Source of the DNA: CAYTKU01 sp964550845
Lineage (GTDB): Bacteria; Patescibacteriota; Patescibacteriia; Magasanikbacterales; UBA922
Direction: 5' to 3'
Assembly: GCA_964550845.1 (NCBI GenBank)
Contig: CAZKAD010000001.1
Coordinates: 1 to 64,000 of the forward strand
DNA length: 64,000 bases
Within the stretch, counting starts at the first letter, position 1. Every line of letters begins with the position of its first letter. This document shows, piece after piece, positions 42,404 through 50,827 of the stretch. Under the pieces are notes generated by a model that was not told where the DNA came from, ran no database searches, and saw only the letters and a list, made by a program, of their open reading frames with translations. The position numbers were made by a program, and so were the translations under genes.

Positions 42404-43921
42404 ATGCAAGCTCTTCTTGATCAAATTGACGACTCAGTTCGTTCAATGGACGATGATATTCGAGTTTTGGTCGACAACCTTAAACAACTTAATACCGAAG
42501 ATATTTTAGAAATACATCTTGATATCCTTTCGAAAAAGCTTTCCAACGTCCCAGACACTTTTGAGTCTCGAGATCAAGTGATTGAAGTTATTCTCGATTC
42601 ATGTAAATATGCTGAAAAAATGCGGATTTTTAACGGTCATTCAAACGGAATTTACAACAACGTTTCGTATCCTTATGCAGTCGCAATTCAAACGATATGT
42701 TATTTTGACGTCTACGGAGAAATGACCAAACAAAGTTTGCTTGAATGCATTTCTTTTGTTGCTTTGTTGGAAGAACCTTCTTGTAGTGATGACTTGATCT
42801 CTGAATGGTATGAAGATAAAAAAGATATTCATCTCGAACAATTTCAATATGCACTTCAATTTGCGTCGAAGATTCGAGACATTTATCTTCCTACACCAGA
42901 TAGAGAGATTGGTTTATTCACTGGAGATTATCTCTCAGTTGAAGTTCACCAAAAAATAATCGAATTTCTGAAAAAGAATCGGTTTACTGACCGAGGATCT
43001 TATCTTGAATTACTTCCAGAAAAAGATCGTCAGGCATTTCTTGCTTTTTCGAGGATTACTCCACAATGGATAGCAAAAAGAGCTTTTGTACCTCATCAAG
43101 AAGATAAAAGTATGGAACAAGGTTCTCACGCACTTGTTCGAAGATGGATTGATCCTGAAACTCATGAATATTACGTTGTTAAAACATACGGAATTAATTC
43201 TGAATACAACGCTGGTCTTCGAGAACTTCTCGCATTTCATATCTTTTCACATCCGAATATTATTCGATGTCATAGCTGGGCAGTGAATGAAGATTTTACT
43301 GCACTTCAATTTTTCCTCGAAGATGGAGGTGAAGAAGTGAACAATAAATATACCAGTGTAAGATGGATCAAAAAATATGTTCCACAAATTCTTCGTGCTC
43401 TTCGTCACATTCATACTCGAGGTTTTGCTTATCGTGACTTAAAAATGTGTAATCTTGTCTTTCAGAGGGGAAAAGTGAAACTGATTGATCTTGGAATGAT
43501 GAGAAGAACAGTTACTTTTGGAGGATCGAATGAAATGATGGCTTTCGGAGTCGGTCCAGCCGAAGTATTTGAAGGCAGAACCATTTATCCTGGTTCGGTT
43601 GATATTTGGTCACTTGGAATACTCATGTGTGTGCTGTACAAAAAGAATCTCGCTATTGGCTATGGTAAATGTAAGATTATGCCTCCTTGGAATAAAAGAT
43701 CACGAATTCGAGTCTTGTGTATCAAGGATTTTCTTGAGATACTGACCAAAGATGAATCCGAAGAACTTGAATCTTTTCAAGAGAAATATCCGGGCTATGG
43801 TAATGTCGCCTTTACCATTTCAGAAGTTCGTCATCAAAAACTTCTCGCGTTGATTCGAAGATGCTTTCAAAAAGATTCCCCCACTGCTGGAGAACTACTT
43901 CGAGATCGATTCTTTCATTAA
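42404..43921 (+). CDS. Serine/threonine protein kinase with helical N-terminal domain
   Basis: 505 residues. The N-terminal 210 residues are helical and include YPYAVAIQTICYFDVYG, which may be a diverged cyclin-like fold as in the next kinase gene. The kinase domain has VVKTY (ATP lysine) near 262, a helix C Glu, FAYRDLKMCN near 341 with the catalytic Asp, and IDLGMM (DLG for DFG) near 363, so it is probably active. It ends at FFH, and the stop codon TAA is part of a TTAAAC repeat element. Confidence 0.85.
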   Translation: MQALLDQIDDSVRSMDDDIRVLVDNLKQLNTEDILEIHLDILSKKLSNVPDTFESRDQVIEVILDSCKYAEKMRIFNGHSNGIYNNVSYPYAVAIQTICYFDVYGEMTKQSLLECISFVALLEEPSCSDDLISEWYEDKKDIHLEQFQYALQFASKIRDIYLPTPDREIGLFTGDYLSVEVHQKIIEFLKKNRFTDRGSYLELLPEKDRQAFLAFSRITPQWIAKRAFVPHQEDKSMEQGSHALVRRWIDPETHEYYVVKTYGINSEYNAGLRELLAFHIFSHPNIIRCHSWAVNEDFTALQFFLEDGGEEVNNKYTSVRWIKKYVPQILRALRHIHTRGFAYRDLKMCNLVFQRGKVKLIDLGMMRRTVTFGGSNEMMAFGVGPAEVFEGRTIYPGSVDIWSLGILMCVLYKKNLAIGYGKCKIMPPWNKRSRIRVLCIKDFLEILTKDESEELESFQEKYPGYGNVAFTISEVRHQKLLALIRRCFQKDSPTAGELLRDRFFH

Positions 43922-43950
43922 ACGTTCCCGAAGAACTGGTTAAAAGACTT
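43919..43950. repeat. TTAAAC-type hairpin element
   Basis: TTAAACGTTCCCGAAGAACT with a GTTC/GAAC stem; its TTAA includes the stop codon of the kinase at 43921. Confidence 0.75.
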
Positions 43951-43962
43951 TCAAAAATAAAG

Positions 43963-43988
43963 TAAACATTCCTCTCGAGGAATGTTTA
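43963..43988. terminator. 11-bp spacer hairpin
   Basis: TAAACATTCCT/AGGAATGTTTA with a CTCG loop, between converging genes ending at 43921 and 43997. Confidence 0.6.
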
Positions 43989-43996
43989 AGAGATAA

Positions 43997-44485
43997 TTAA
44001 GCTTTCTCAATTCTTAACCTCAGCATATAAACAAATGGATTGCGTAAATCTTGAACTATTTCAAGCAGATCTTTTCGCCGCTGTTCAAATTCTGATATCT
44101 TGAAATTTGTATACTTCGAATCGAGAAAGTTGTCAAGAAAATCGGCAAGTTTAATTAACAGTGCATCTTCAGAAAGAGATGGTATTTTCTTTTTCATGTA
44201 GGCAAGTTTACCTACTTGAGCAATTTCGATTGGATTGTTGGTCAATTCTTTCACCAGCTTCATTACACGTTCAGAAAATTTCTTCTGGAGTTCCTCTGGT
44301 GTTGTTTTAGTATCTTCAAGTGTATCATGGAGCAAGGCAGCAACTAAAACTTCTTCGTCTTGTATCCCTTCTTGTCGTAGAATTGATGCAACACTACAAC
44401 AATGAATCTGATAAGACATTCCATTTCCTTTTCTTTTTTGACCATCATGCTTTTCGACAATGAATTGCAAAGCTTTTTGAATCAT
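43997..44485 (-). CDS. MESH1/SpoT-like HD-domain hydrolase
   Basis: 162 residues. HD pattern: His13 in KHDGQKRKG, His28 in SYQIHC, His53-Asp54 in LLHDTLEDT and Asp115 in KLADFLDN. These match the small ppGpp hydrolase/MESH1 group, including the HxGQxRK start and LHDxxEDT. Animal MESH1 hydrolyses ppGpp or NADPH. In a eukaryotic virus the substrate may be a nucleotide such as NADPH; this is inference. No synthetase domain is present. Confidence 0.85.
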   Translation of the reverse strand: MIQKALQFIVEKHDGQKRKGNGMSYQIHCCSVASILRQEGIQDEEVLVAALLHDTLEDTKTTPEELQKKFSERVMKLVKELTNNPIEIAQVGKLAYMKKKIPSLSEDALLIKLADFLDNFLDSKYTNFKISEFEQRRKDLLEIVQDLRNPFVYMLRLRIEKA

Positions 44486-44557
44486 TTTGATTAGTTTGAG
44501 ATAAATTGATTTTTATTTCCGAGAGAAAGAAGGGTAAATCAATTTATTTCATCAGCG

Positions 44558-45907
44558 ATGAAAGCTCGATTTTTAAAGTTGACTCTTATTCCAAATCCGG
44601 CAAACTATCGAACAAAATATATCAGTTACATGAGTCAAATCGCCGTTAAACTGAATATTGAAGATAATATTTTGATTGGTGCAATTGAACTTTTTGATCG
44701 ACTGCCGTATATTTCCGAAGAATGTTCATTTTTGTTTGCGTTTGGATGTTTTTATTTAGCTGTACTTCTTTACGAAGGGGGCAACGACATTCGAGAAAAA
44801 TTGCCTCGATGTTGCAAAGGTGTTTATGAAATTGGTGATTTGACCAAGATAGTAGATACTTTGGTGGTTGAAATCATGACATGGTTACCTGCACCTATTT
44901 ATCCAAATAGCTTTTCAAGAGCCTATCATATCGTTACTGGAAAGCATTTAACGAAAGAAGAAGAACGCTCACTCGTTTTGATTTATCTTAAACAATCAAG
45001 TACTCTTGAATCAACTGAATTGAAAACTTTAGCTCTTCCTGAAAATCAACAAAAGAGAATCAAAGAATTTATGAATCAACCAAGTAAAAATTCTTTGTTT
45101 CAAGAGTATCATCCGGATTTTCAAAAAGGCAATTTGCTTGGATCAGGTGAATGGGGTCGTGTTGTTGCTCATCCAAATGAATGGGGGAAAGTGATTAAAA
45201 AATCACTCAACAAAGAAGAAGCATATGAAACTTTTGTCCGAGAGATTGCACTGCTCTCTTCAATTAGTCACCCTCACATTATTAAAATGCACGGATGGAG
45301 TTACAATGAAGGCAAATTTTATCTCATTCTCGATAAAGGAATACCAATTAAATTAACTTCAAGAACAATTCAACAAGAGGGATCTAAACTTCTTCGAGCT
45401 CTTGATCATCTTCATTCACAAGGATTTATTCATCGCGACTTGAAACCAGATAATATATTGTATGTGAATGAAAATATTACTCTTTGTGATTTCGGGATTA
45501 CTAGAACTCAAGCAAGACGAGGATTGACTGGTATGAGAGTGCCAGCTGCAAATATCCCTCCCGAAATGCTTAAACAAAGAAAATACAATTACGATTCTGC
45601 AGTCGATATTTGGGCTTTCGGATTGTTAGTTGCCTGGATGGTTAAAGATTTTATTTTTAGTGATATTGTCGAAGATAAGGATAGTCATCATAAAATTCAA
45701 ATGCAAATAATTGGATTCAAGACTGGTTACAAATTTCCAGATAAACAACACACTCCGAGATATTCCCTTCATGACATTGAGAACGAAGACGCAAGAGACT
45801 TAATTGAAAGATGTCTGACTGATTGTCCACAACAAAGACCGAAAGCGAAAGATTTAATTAATCATCCTTTTTTAACCAGTCCCGAAGGGACGTTTAAGGC
45901 AAAGTAA
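44558..45907 (+). CDS. Cyclin-like domain fused to Ser/Thr protein kinase
   Basis: 449 residues. Residues 15-130 resemble a cyclin box: YISYMSQIAVKLNIEDNILI, LFDRLPYI and a hydrophobic LFAFGCFYLAVLLYEG helix. The kinase domain begins at LLGSGEWGRV near 192, with VIKKS (ATP lysine), HRDLKPDN near 291 and CDFGITR near 309, so all catalytic residues are present. The activation segment (GMRVPAANIPPEM) fits the CDK-like layout only loosely. A single chain holding both activator and kinase could escape host cyclin control. The C-terminal SPEGTFKAK is coded by a TTAAAC-type repeat. Confidence 0.82.
   Translation: MKARFLKLTLIPNPANYRTKYISYMSQIAVKLNIEDNILIGAIELFDRLPYISEECSFLFAFGCFYLAVLLYEGGNDIREKLPRCCKGVYEIGDLTKIVDTLVVEIMTWLPAPIYPNSFSRAYHIVTGKHLTKEEERSLVLIYLKQSSTLESTELKTLALPENQQKRIKEFMNQPSKNSLFQEYHPDFQKGNLLGSGEWGRVVAHPNEWGKVIKKSLNKEEAYETFVREIALLSSISHPHIIKMHGWSYNEGKFYLILDKGIPIKLTSRTIQQEGSKLLRALDHLHSQGFIHRDLKPDNILYVNENITLCDFGITRTQARRGLTGMRVPAANIPPEMLKQRKYNYDSAVDIWAFGLLVAWMVKDFIFSDIVEDKDSHHKIQMQIIGFKTGYKFPDKQHTPRYSLHDIENEDARDLIERCLTDCPQQRPKAKDLINHPFLTSPEGTFKAK
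45873..45898. repeat. TTAAAC-type hairpin inside a coding end
   Basis: TTTTTAACCAGTCCCGAAGGGACG with a GTCCC/GGGAC stem, read through as the final codons (LTSPEGTF) of the cyclin-kinase gene. This shows a spacer-type repeat captured by, or inserted into, a gene end. Confidence 0.75.
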
Positions 45908-45950
45908 GTAAAACTGATTTCCTTTTCTCTCGAGAAATGGAAAAAATAAA

Positions 45951-46355
45951 ATGTCAGTTCAAACTCAAATCGAAACTGAATGGCAATCGATTTGTCAATC
46001 AATTCCTTCTTTGTTGAAGAAGAAATCAACCTGGATTTTATTGGATCATGTGAAAGGTCCAATTGAATACTTTCTCTTTACCAACACGGAAAGACTTTGT
46101 TTTTGGAAAATTTGGTTTGCTCATTCTCTTGATTTAATCGGAACATCTTATTACCTGGATCAAGAAAATCCGATTGATATTTGTGAATCATTACTGAGAA
46201 ATTTTAACAATTCTGAAGAGATGATTGAGAAAATGGAGATTAACTTTGAACAATATATGCAACAACGAAAAGACAGACACGAATATCTTCAATTAAAGAA
46301 GAGAGAATATGGTCAACGTCGAAGAGAACGTCTTCGTGAGATGACGCTGGTCTAA
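45951..46355 (+). CDS. Uncharacterised protein with basic C-terminus
   Basis: 134 residues. N-terminal and central helices with several Trp (WQSICQ, TWILLDHVKG, CFWKIWFAH), then a C-terminal stretch rich in Arg, Gln and Lys (QLKKREYGQRRRERLREM), probably a helix that binds nucleic acid or acid surfaces. No family is recognised. AAAACTGATTTCC lies 40 bp upstream. Confidence 0.65.
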   Translation: MSVQTQIETEWQSICQSIPSLLKKKSTWILLDHVKGPIEYFLFTNTERLCFWKIWFAHSLDLIGTSYYLDQENPIDICESLLRNFNNSEEMIEKMEINFEQYMQQRKDRHEYLQLKKREYGQRRRERLREMTLV

Positions 46356-46369
46356 TTACTTTTCATCAA

Positions 46370-46393
46370 ACATTTTATTCTTTTTGAAGAATA
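46370..46393. terminator. 10-bp spacer hairpin
   Basis: TTTTATTCTT/AAGAATAAAA with a TTTG-type loop between converging genes ending at 46355 and 46418. Confidence 0.55.
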
Positions 46394-46417
46394 AAAATAT
46401 TTTTCCGTTTCACATCT

Positions 46418-46888
46418 TTACATAAATTGGCGGAGATTCTTCTTTGCAATTTGATCTTCAATATTGACTCGAATATCATCATCGGGAGGAACAAAGTTCG
46501 GCGGTTTGTTCCATTTACCTCGTTCATCTTGGAATCCACCTGGACCGAACTTTGTCATATTGGCTTGATGAACTAGATCCCAAATTGGTTGAGGATTAAT
46601 TCCAGTGTTACTCAAATGTTGAGCTGCGTAATAAATAATATCAATGAGAGCATCAACTTCCTCAGTCAAATCTTTTGCCTCGGCAAGTTCTTGCAATTCA
46701 TCTTGAATCATCTGTGTAATAAACTTTCGATCAATGGTTGCACATCCGGTTGGCTGATTGATACAATTGTTGCGAGTTTGTGTAAATTCGAGACAATCTT
46801 GGAAAATTGACTTTCTTTGAAGACGAATTTCTCGTCTCAATTTTCGACGTTGATTTTTCGAGATATGCTTTGGAGGACGATAAGGCAT
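46418..46888 (-). CDS. MazG-like nucleotide pyrophosphohydrolase
   Basis: 156 residues. A basic N-terminus (residues 8-25) precedes an all-alpha NTP pyrophosphatase core: QDELQELAEAKD (ExxE) then LTEEVDALIDIIYYAAQHL (ExxD), and the conserved LVHQANMTKFGPGG block with GKWNKPPNFVPPD. This form is known in several large DNA viruses and phages. Its expected activity is cleavage of unwanted NTP or dNTP to the monophosphate, keeping the nucleotide pool clean. Confidence 0.82.
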   Translation of the reverse strand: MPYRPPKHISKNQRRKLRREIRLQRKSIFQDCLEFTQTRNNCINQPTGCATIDRKFITQMIQDELQELAEAKDLTEEVDALIDIIYYAAQHLSNTGINPQPIWDLVHQANMTKFGPGGFQDERGKWNKPPNFVPPDDDIRVNIEDQIAKKNLRQFM

Positions 46889-46924
46889 TATTCGGCAGGT
46901 TTCTTTCTAATCAAAAATTGTTCA

Positions 46925-46955
46925 AATCAATTTTTATGTCTGCGAAAAATTGATT
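46925..46955. promoter_or_regulatory. Back-to-back AAAATTGAT elements
   Basis: CAATTTTTATG at 46928 (the element on the minus strand, for the gene at 46888) and GAAAAATTGATTTGG at 46943 (plus strand, for the kinase at 47003), one facing each way between divergent genes. The arrangement supports the motif acting as a directional promoter element. Confidence 0.55.
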
Positions 46956-47002
46956 TGGAAAGTCGGCGTCCATTTAACAAGATTCTTTCTTTGGAAAGGA
47001 AA

Positions 47003-48727
47003 ATGGACTACAAATCGGACGACCAGATCGAACTCGATAAAATCATTGCTGATTGGAAAAGATTCCTTGAGAATGGAAAGATTCGCCCGACCTTAAATGA
47101 ACTGGAAAATTTTCCCGATGGAATTGTGATTAGCAACCTTGTAAAACATGCTGGTGCCTACGGTGCGATTGGTATTTTTGAATTTTCAACTCGACCAAAC
47201 ATTCCATTTGTTTACAAAATTTCAACTGAACCAGGATTTAATCTTCGCCATGAAATGGCCAATCTCGATATTCTTCGTGGATCACGAGAATGGTGTCCAC
47301 ATTTCTGTGAGAGTTATGGAATGGTCAATGTCAAAGTTGATCCAGAAGGAGGATCTTTGTTCAAAGATAGCGACACTGCAATCAAGAGTGATGTTGCATT
47401 GATGGAATTTATCCCTGGTGATGCATTTAGTAAATCGATTGCGGATCTCTCTCATGATCAAATTGTTTCGGTACTTCAACAAACTCTGTTAGCAGTTGAT
47501 ATTATGCAAACAAAATTTCAAATGACGCATTACGATTTGCATACTTCGAATGTAATGTTGATTTGTTGTCATCCCGATACTGTGTTCGTCTACAAATGGA
47601 AGGGTCGAACATTTGTAATTCCAACCAGAGGAGTTGTACCTGTGATTATTGATTTTGGTTTTGCTTATTCGAACTTGCTCGAAGGTCGATTTTATGGACT
47701 GATGTCGTTTACCAACGACGGATGTCTTGGTTGTCAGACTGATGAAGGCTATGACGCTCGTGTCTTTCTAATTGACACTGTTGATGAGCTCGAAAGACTC
47801 GATAAATATCGAAGTCTTCAAACTCTGCTCCGAGATATTTACCCGGCCAAGAGTTTTGATCCTCGAACTGGAGAAGAAATGCTCGATTTTGATCCAAAGT
47901 CTGGACGTGGTAATGATAAGTTTAATCCTGCCACCAAACGTGTCGAAGATTTGATTCTTGACATCGAAGAGGAGAAAAAGATTTCCAACTTTCTAGTTGA
48001 TTTTGTTGAAGCGGACAGTGATTCTGGTAATTCAAGTGATTCAGAATCGAAGAGTCGTTCTCGATCAAGAAGTCGTTCTTCGCGAAGTTCTGAAAGTTCC
48101 GATCGGGACGTTTACTACAATTGTACTTATCTAGTTGAATTGATTCAAAGCCTTCAAGAATATCCACTCAAATTAACCGGCACACTCAAGACTCATTACA
48201 AAGATTTCCGTGCTGCTTACATTGCTTTTGCGAAACAATTTGTTCACTACGAAAAAACAGTCAAAACCAATTTCCTTCGGTTCCTCATTTTGCGTAATAT
48301 TGTTGATGCTGCTCATCGAGCTTTGCAAGAAGAAAAAGGAGTGAATGAAACTTTCCGAAAAACATTCTTCATGCTCATGAATGAAAGTTGTAAGTTTTAC
48401 ACTCCTCCTTCGGAAGTCGATGTTGATATTTTATTGAAATCAATGGTTGATATGTCAAAGATTATTGTCAATGGAATTAGTCAAGATCTCAAAATGATTA
48501 ATCGTAAACGAACAAATCGATATCGAATTCAAACCCTTGAAATTTTTGATCGAGTTGAAACACGTGTCGACCAGAATTTCAATGTTGAAGGTCCAATTTA
48601 CATTTGGGATATCGATCAAAAGAAAAAGTCTTCTTTTCAACTCACCAATGAACAGCTTATCGAGATAAAGAAAATGAAAAGAAAGAGTGCAGGTCTGATT
48701 CGAATTCTTGAAAAACATGCCAGTTAA
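47003..48727 (+). CDS. F10-like virion protein kinase
   Basis: 574 residues from the ATG at 47003; the long upstream extension overlaps the divergent gene. Kinase core: VYKIST (ATP lysine) near 70, ALMEFIPG hinge near 133, THYDLHTSNVML near 174 and VIIDFGFAYS near 214. The HxDLHxxNV and IDFGF forms are typical of the F10-like kinase family conserved across large DNA viruses, which phosphorylates virion proteins in assembly. An acidic then Ser-Arg-rich linker (about 340-370) separates a helical C-terminal domain. Confidence 0.82.
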   Translation: MDYKSDDQIELDKIIADWKRFLENGKIRPTLNELENFPDGIVISNLVKHAGAYGAIGIFEFSTRPNIPFVYKISTEPGFNLRHEMANLDILRGSREWCPHFCESYGMVNVKVDPEGGSLFKDSDTAIKSDVALMEFIPGDAFSKSIADLSHDQIVSVLQQTLLAVDIMQTKFQMTHYDLHTSNVMLICCHPDTVFVYKWKGRTFVIPTRGVVPVIIDFGFAYSNLLEGRFYGLMSFTNDGCLGCQTDEGYDARVFLIDTVDELERLDKYRSLQTLLRDIYPAKSFDPRTGEEMLDFDPKSGRGNDKFNPATKRVEDLILDIEEEKKISNFLVDFVEADSDSGNSSDSESKSRSRSRSRSSRSSESSDRDVYYNCTYLVELIQSLQEYPLKLTGTLKTHYKDFRAAYIAFAKQFVHYEKTVKTNFLRFLILRNIVDAAHRALQEEKGVNETFRKTFFMLMNESCKFYTPPSEVDVDILLKSMVDMSKIIVNGISQDLKMINRKRTNRYRIQTLEIFDRVETRVDQNFNVEGPIYIWDIDQKKKSSFQLTNEQLIEIKKMKRKSAGLIRILEKHAS

Positions 48728-48929
48728 ATTGGCTCCATTACAAGAAATGTTATTGTATTATGTGCCTCAAAAAATTGCATGGGTAGTCAATCAGAAATCG
48801 CAAAATTTCACATCTTGACTGCTTAAAGTGCCTACTGTCTAGGTTCAATTAAGCATATGTTTTTGAATTTTCTATGGAAAATTCAATCGATTTCCCTTCG
48901 ATTTTCCTCATTTCCGTCAAAAAATTTCA
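48728..48929. other. Spacer without recognised features
   Basis: About 200 bp of AT-rich sequence after the kinase gene, including a run with several TTTCATC and TTTTC pieces. I see no repeat, RNA gene or hairpin of note. Confidence 0.5.
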
Positions 48930-49202
48930 TCAAAGAGTCATCCATTTAATAAGTAACCATCGTGGCTTTTCGGGAGGCCATTCTTGATAGTCAAAGTAGA
49001 GAGATGGAATATGAGATGTCACTACATAAAGCTCTTTCCGAGTATAAATATCCTTTGCATTCAAATACCATTTTACTCCATCATCAAATTGCACCGCAAA
49101 ATCTTCCATCACAATACAAGCATTCCATCTTAAATTTAAGCGGAAATAATTGTAGGTCATCTTGAATAAAACAATCCATCCGCAAACAGCTTGATAGATC
49201 AT
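48930..49202 (-). CDS. Small uncharacterised protein
   Basis: 90 residues from the ATG at 49202, or 76 from the ATG at 49160 (MTYNYFRLNL). Aromatic-rich with beta-like segments (VKWYLNAKDIY, ELYVVTSHIP) and a Pro-rich end (EWPPEKPRWLLIKW). A competing frame on the plus strand (48962-49165) looks less protein-like. No family is recognised. Confidence 0.5.
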   Translation of the reverse strand: MIYQAVCGWIVLFKMTYNYFRLNLRWNACIVMEDFAVQFDDGVKWYLNAKDIYTRKELYVVTSHIPSLYFDYQEWPPEKPRWLLIKWMTL

Positions 49203-49209
49203 AGATCAT

Positions 49210-49236
49210 AAAGATTACTTTTTCTAAGTAATCTTT
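49210..49236. terminator. 11-bp spacer hairpin
   Basis: AAAGATTACTT/AAGTAATCTTT with a five-base loop between two minus-strand genes. Confidence 0.55.
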
Positions 49237-49247
49237 TTTTAATTTCA

Positions 49248-49469
49248 TTACAATGAACTGAATGGGTATGGGAGACGAGTATTATTCCAAAATCCGTTGG
49301 GATCGAGAGAACCTCTCGATTTTCGGGGAGTATATACCGTTCTACTTACATTATTGTAATTTTGTTTTCGATGAACTCCAGCTTTCATCATCACTGATCT
49401 CATCATCAATCCAAGTAACACTACCGAAAGCAAAATTATTGCAATTGCGACAAGCCAACCCGGATCCAT
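49248..49469 (-). CDS. Small single-pass membrane protein
   Basis: 73 residues. One hydrophobic segment (about 5-24: WLVAIAIILLSVVLLGLMM) followed by a basic then Asn/Pro-rich tail. First of three neighbouring anchored proteins on the minus strand (49248-50756), which could be virion membrane components. Confidence 0.7.
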   Translation of the reverse strand: MDPGWLVAIAIILLSVVLLGLMMRSVMMKAGVHRKQNYNNVSRTVYTPRKSRGSLDPNGFWNNTRLPYPFSSL

Positions 49470-49516
49470 TGCGGTTTCTAAAAGGAAGAAAAAATTATTA
49501 CAAATCGATGAACATT

Positions 49517-50182
49517 TTATCGCGGAATTAATGTATAAGTCAAAAGGAAAATTCTTGCTGCAAGTTGGTTATAAGTATGCGCATCAATTTGTGGAACAGA
49601 ACCTATCTCTGTGTGTGATGGATCGGACAATCCTTGAACAACAGTATTTACTGGCTGTTTAGTTCGAAGAGTTGTATGCAATGGAAAGTACCCAGTTCCA
49701 AGTTTAAGGAAAATTCGTTGGGTATCATTCGGTCCAAGGTATTGATAGAGATCTCCTTCAATTACAGATTGATCAAGATCAATTGCAGAAAACATTCCAA
49801 TTCGAATCAGCATAGCAGGTCCGTATCCATCAACTAAATGATTAGCTGAAACGTATCTGTACATTGTGGTTGATCTTCCTGCAACTGGTTGAACACTGTT
49901 ATTTAGGTACACCACTTCTTGGTTATTATATTTCTCAGAGCGATTTGATATTGTTCCATCGCTGTAGACAACTAAAATTGGCCATTCTCCATCAGTCGGC
50001 TGAGAGTTGAATGCGGCTTTGAGTGTATACACATCTTCAGCGAGAAGATATCCAACAATTTGCTTCTTTGCTACTTGATTTGATCCTTTTGCTCTTAATT
50101 TTGGGCTGTTGATTACTCCATATACAATTGCAAGGAGGAGTAACAAAATTGCAAGAAAGACAATTCCAATTTTGAGCGGCAT
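49517..50182 (-). CDS. Single-pass membrane protein with beta-rich ectodomain
   Basis: 221 residues. An N-terminal anchor (residues 4-24, very Leu/Ile-rich) precedes a domain of about 190 residues with many short strands, few Cys and several Gly/Tyr. No catalytic motif. Its build (short N-tail, one membrane helix, large outer domain) fits a virion envelope or inner-membrane protein; the identity is unknown. Confidence 0.72.
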   Translation of the reverse strand: MPLKIGIVFLAILLLLLAIVYGVINSPKLRAKGSNQVAKKQIVGYLLAEDVYTLKAAFNSQPTDGEWPILVVYSDGTISNRSEKYNNQEVVYLNNSVQPVAGRSTTMYRYVSANHLVDGYGPAMLIRIGMFSAIDLDQSVIEGDLYQYLGPNDTQRIFLKLGTGYFPLHTTLRTKQPVNTVVQGLSDPSHTEIGSVPQIDAHTYNQLAARIFLLTYTLIPR

Positions 50183-50213
50183 TTTATGGATTAAAGAAAA
50201 TTAAAATTGGAAA

Positions 50214-50756
50214 TTACATCATCAAATATTGGAAATCAGAATCGCGAGTCACACTAAAAGCACCTAGACTCTCTTTACCAGGAATAACAAATGTATCTCC
50301 ATCTCGAAGTTTTTTGCCATATTGAGCAGGAAGATTAATAATGATATCCTTATAAGTATCAACTACCCGGTATTCGAATGATTCATCGGTGAAAGGAGGT
50401 ACATAACGTTGCTCAAGTGAGTAAACGGTATCATCACTGGTCGAAACTGAGCTTAAAATACCGACGCGTTCCCAGTTTCGAGACAAGTTTCTCGGTGCTG
50501 CCCCATAAAAACGAAGAGGTCCTTCAAGGCCCTTGGTGATTGGAATCGCATGAACATTTGCTCCAGTCAAGATTTCTCCCATCGGAGGTTGCTCAAAAGT
50601 TTGATAATATGGCGGTGAGGTGTATTGAGATCTTCGAGGAGGGCGAGGCGCCGATGTGTCGAGATTGTGAGCAATTTGCAATCCTTTTGTATAGAGGTAG
50701 ATAAAAGTGAATGCAACAATAGTCATCAATCCGGCGATGATAGCGAGTAAGATCAT
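50214..50756 (-). CDS. Single-pass membrane protein
   Basis: 180 residues. A membrane helix (about 2-23) is followed by a Pro-rich linker (PRPPRRSQYTSPPYYQ) and a beta-rich domain with Tyr and Gly. Same layout as the gene at 49517, with no clear sequence match between them. No family is recognised. Divergent from the FEN1-like gene with 71 bp between starts. Confidence 0.72.
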   Translation of the reverse strand: MILLAIIAGLMTIVAFTFIYLYTKGLQIAHNLDTSAPRPPRRSQYTSPPYYQTFEQPPMGEILTGANVHAIPITKGLEGPLRFYGAAPRNLSRNWERVGILSSVSTSDDTVYSLEQRYVPPFTDESFEYRVVDTYKDIIINLPAQYGKKLRDGDTFVIPGKESLGAFSVTRDSDFQYLMM

Positions 50757-50787
50757 TTCTTTTCCTTTGTTCAGAAAAAGAAAAAGA

Positions 50788-50799
50788 AAAATTGATTTC
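50788..50799 (+). promoter_or_regulatory. AAAATTGATTT promoter-like element
   Basis: GAAAAATTGATTTCTTTG about 30-40 bp upstream of the ATG at 50828. Confidence 0.5.
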
Positions 50800-50827
50800 T
50801 TTGAAATTGCTCAATTAGAGATCAAAC

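Noticed and set aside
46817..47002. N-terminal extension of the F10-like kinase
   Set aside because: It overlaps the divergent MazG-like gene and contains the promoter-like spacer; the kinase fold is complete from 47003.
48962..49165. Plus-strand small gene
   Set aside because: It overlaps the minus-strand gene at 48930, which has better start context and more protein-like composition; neither is certain.
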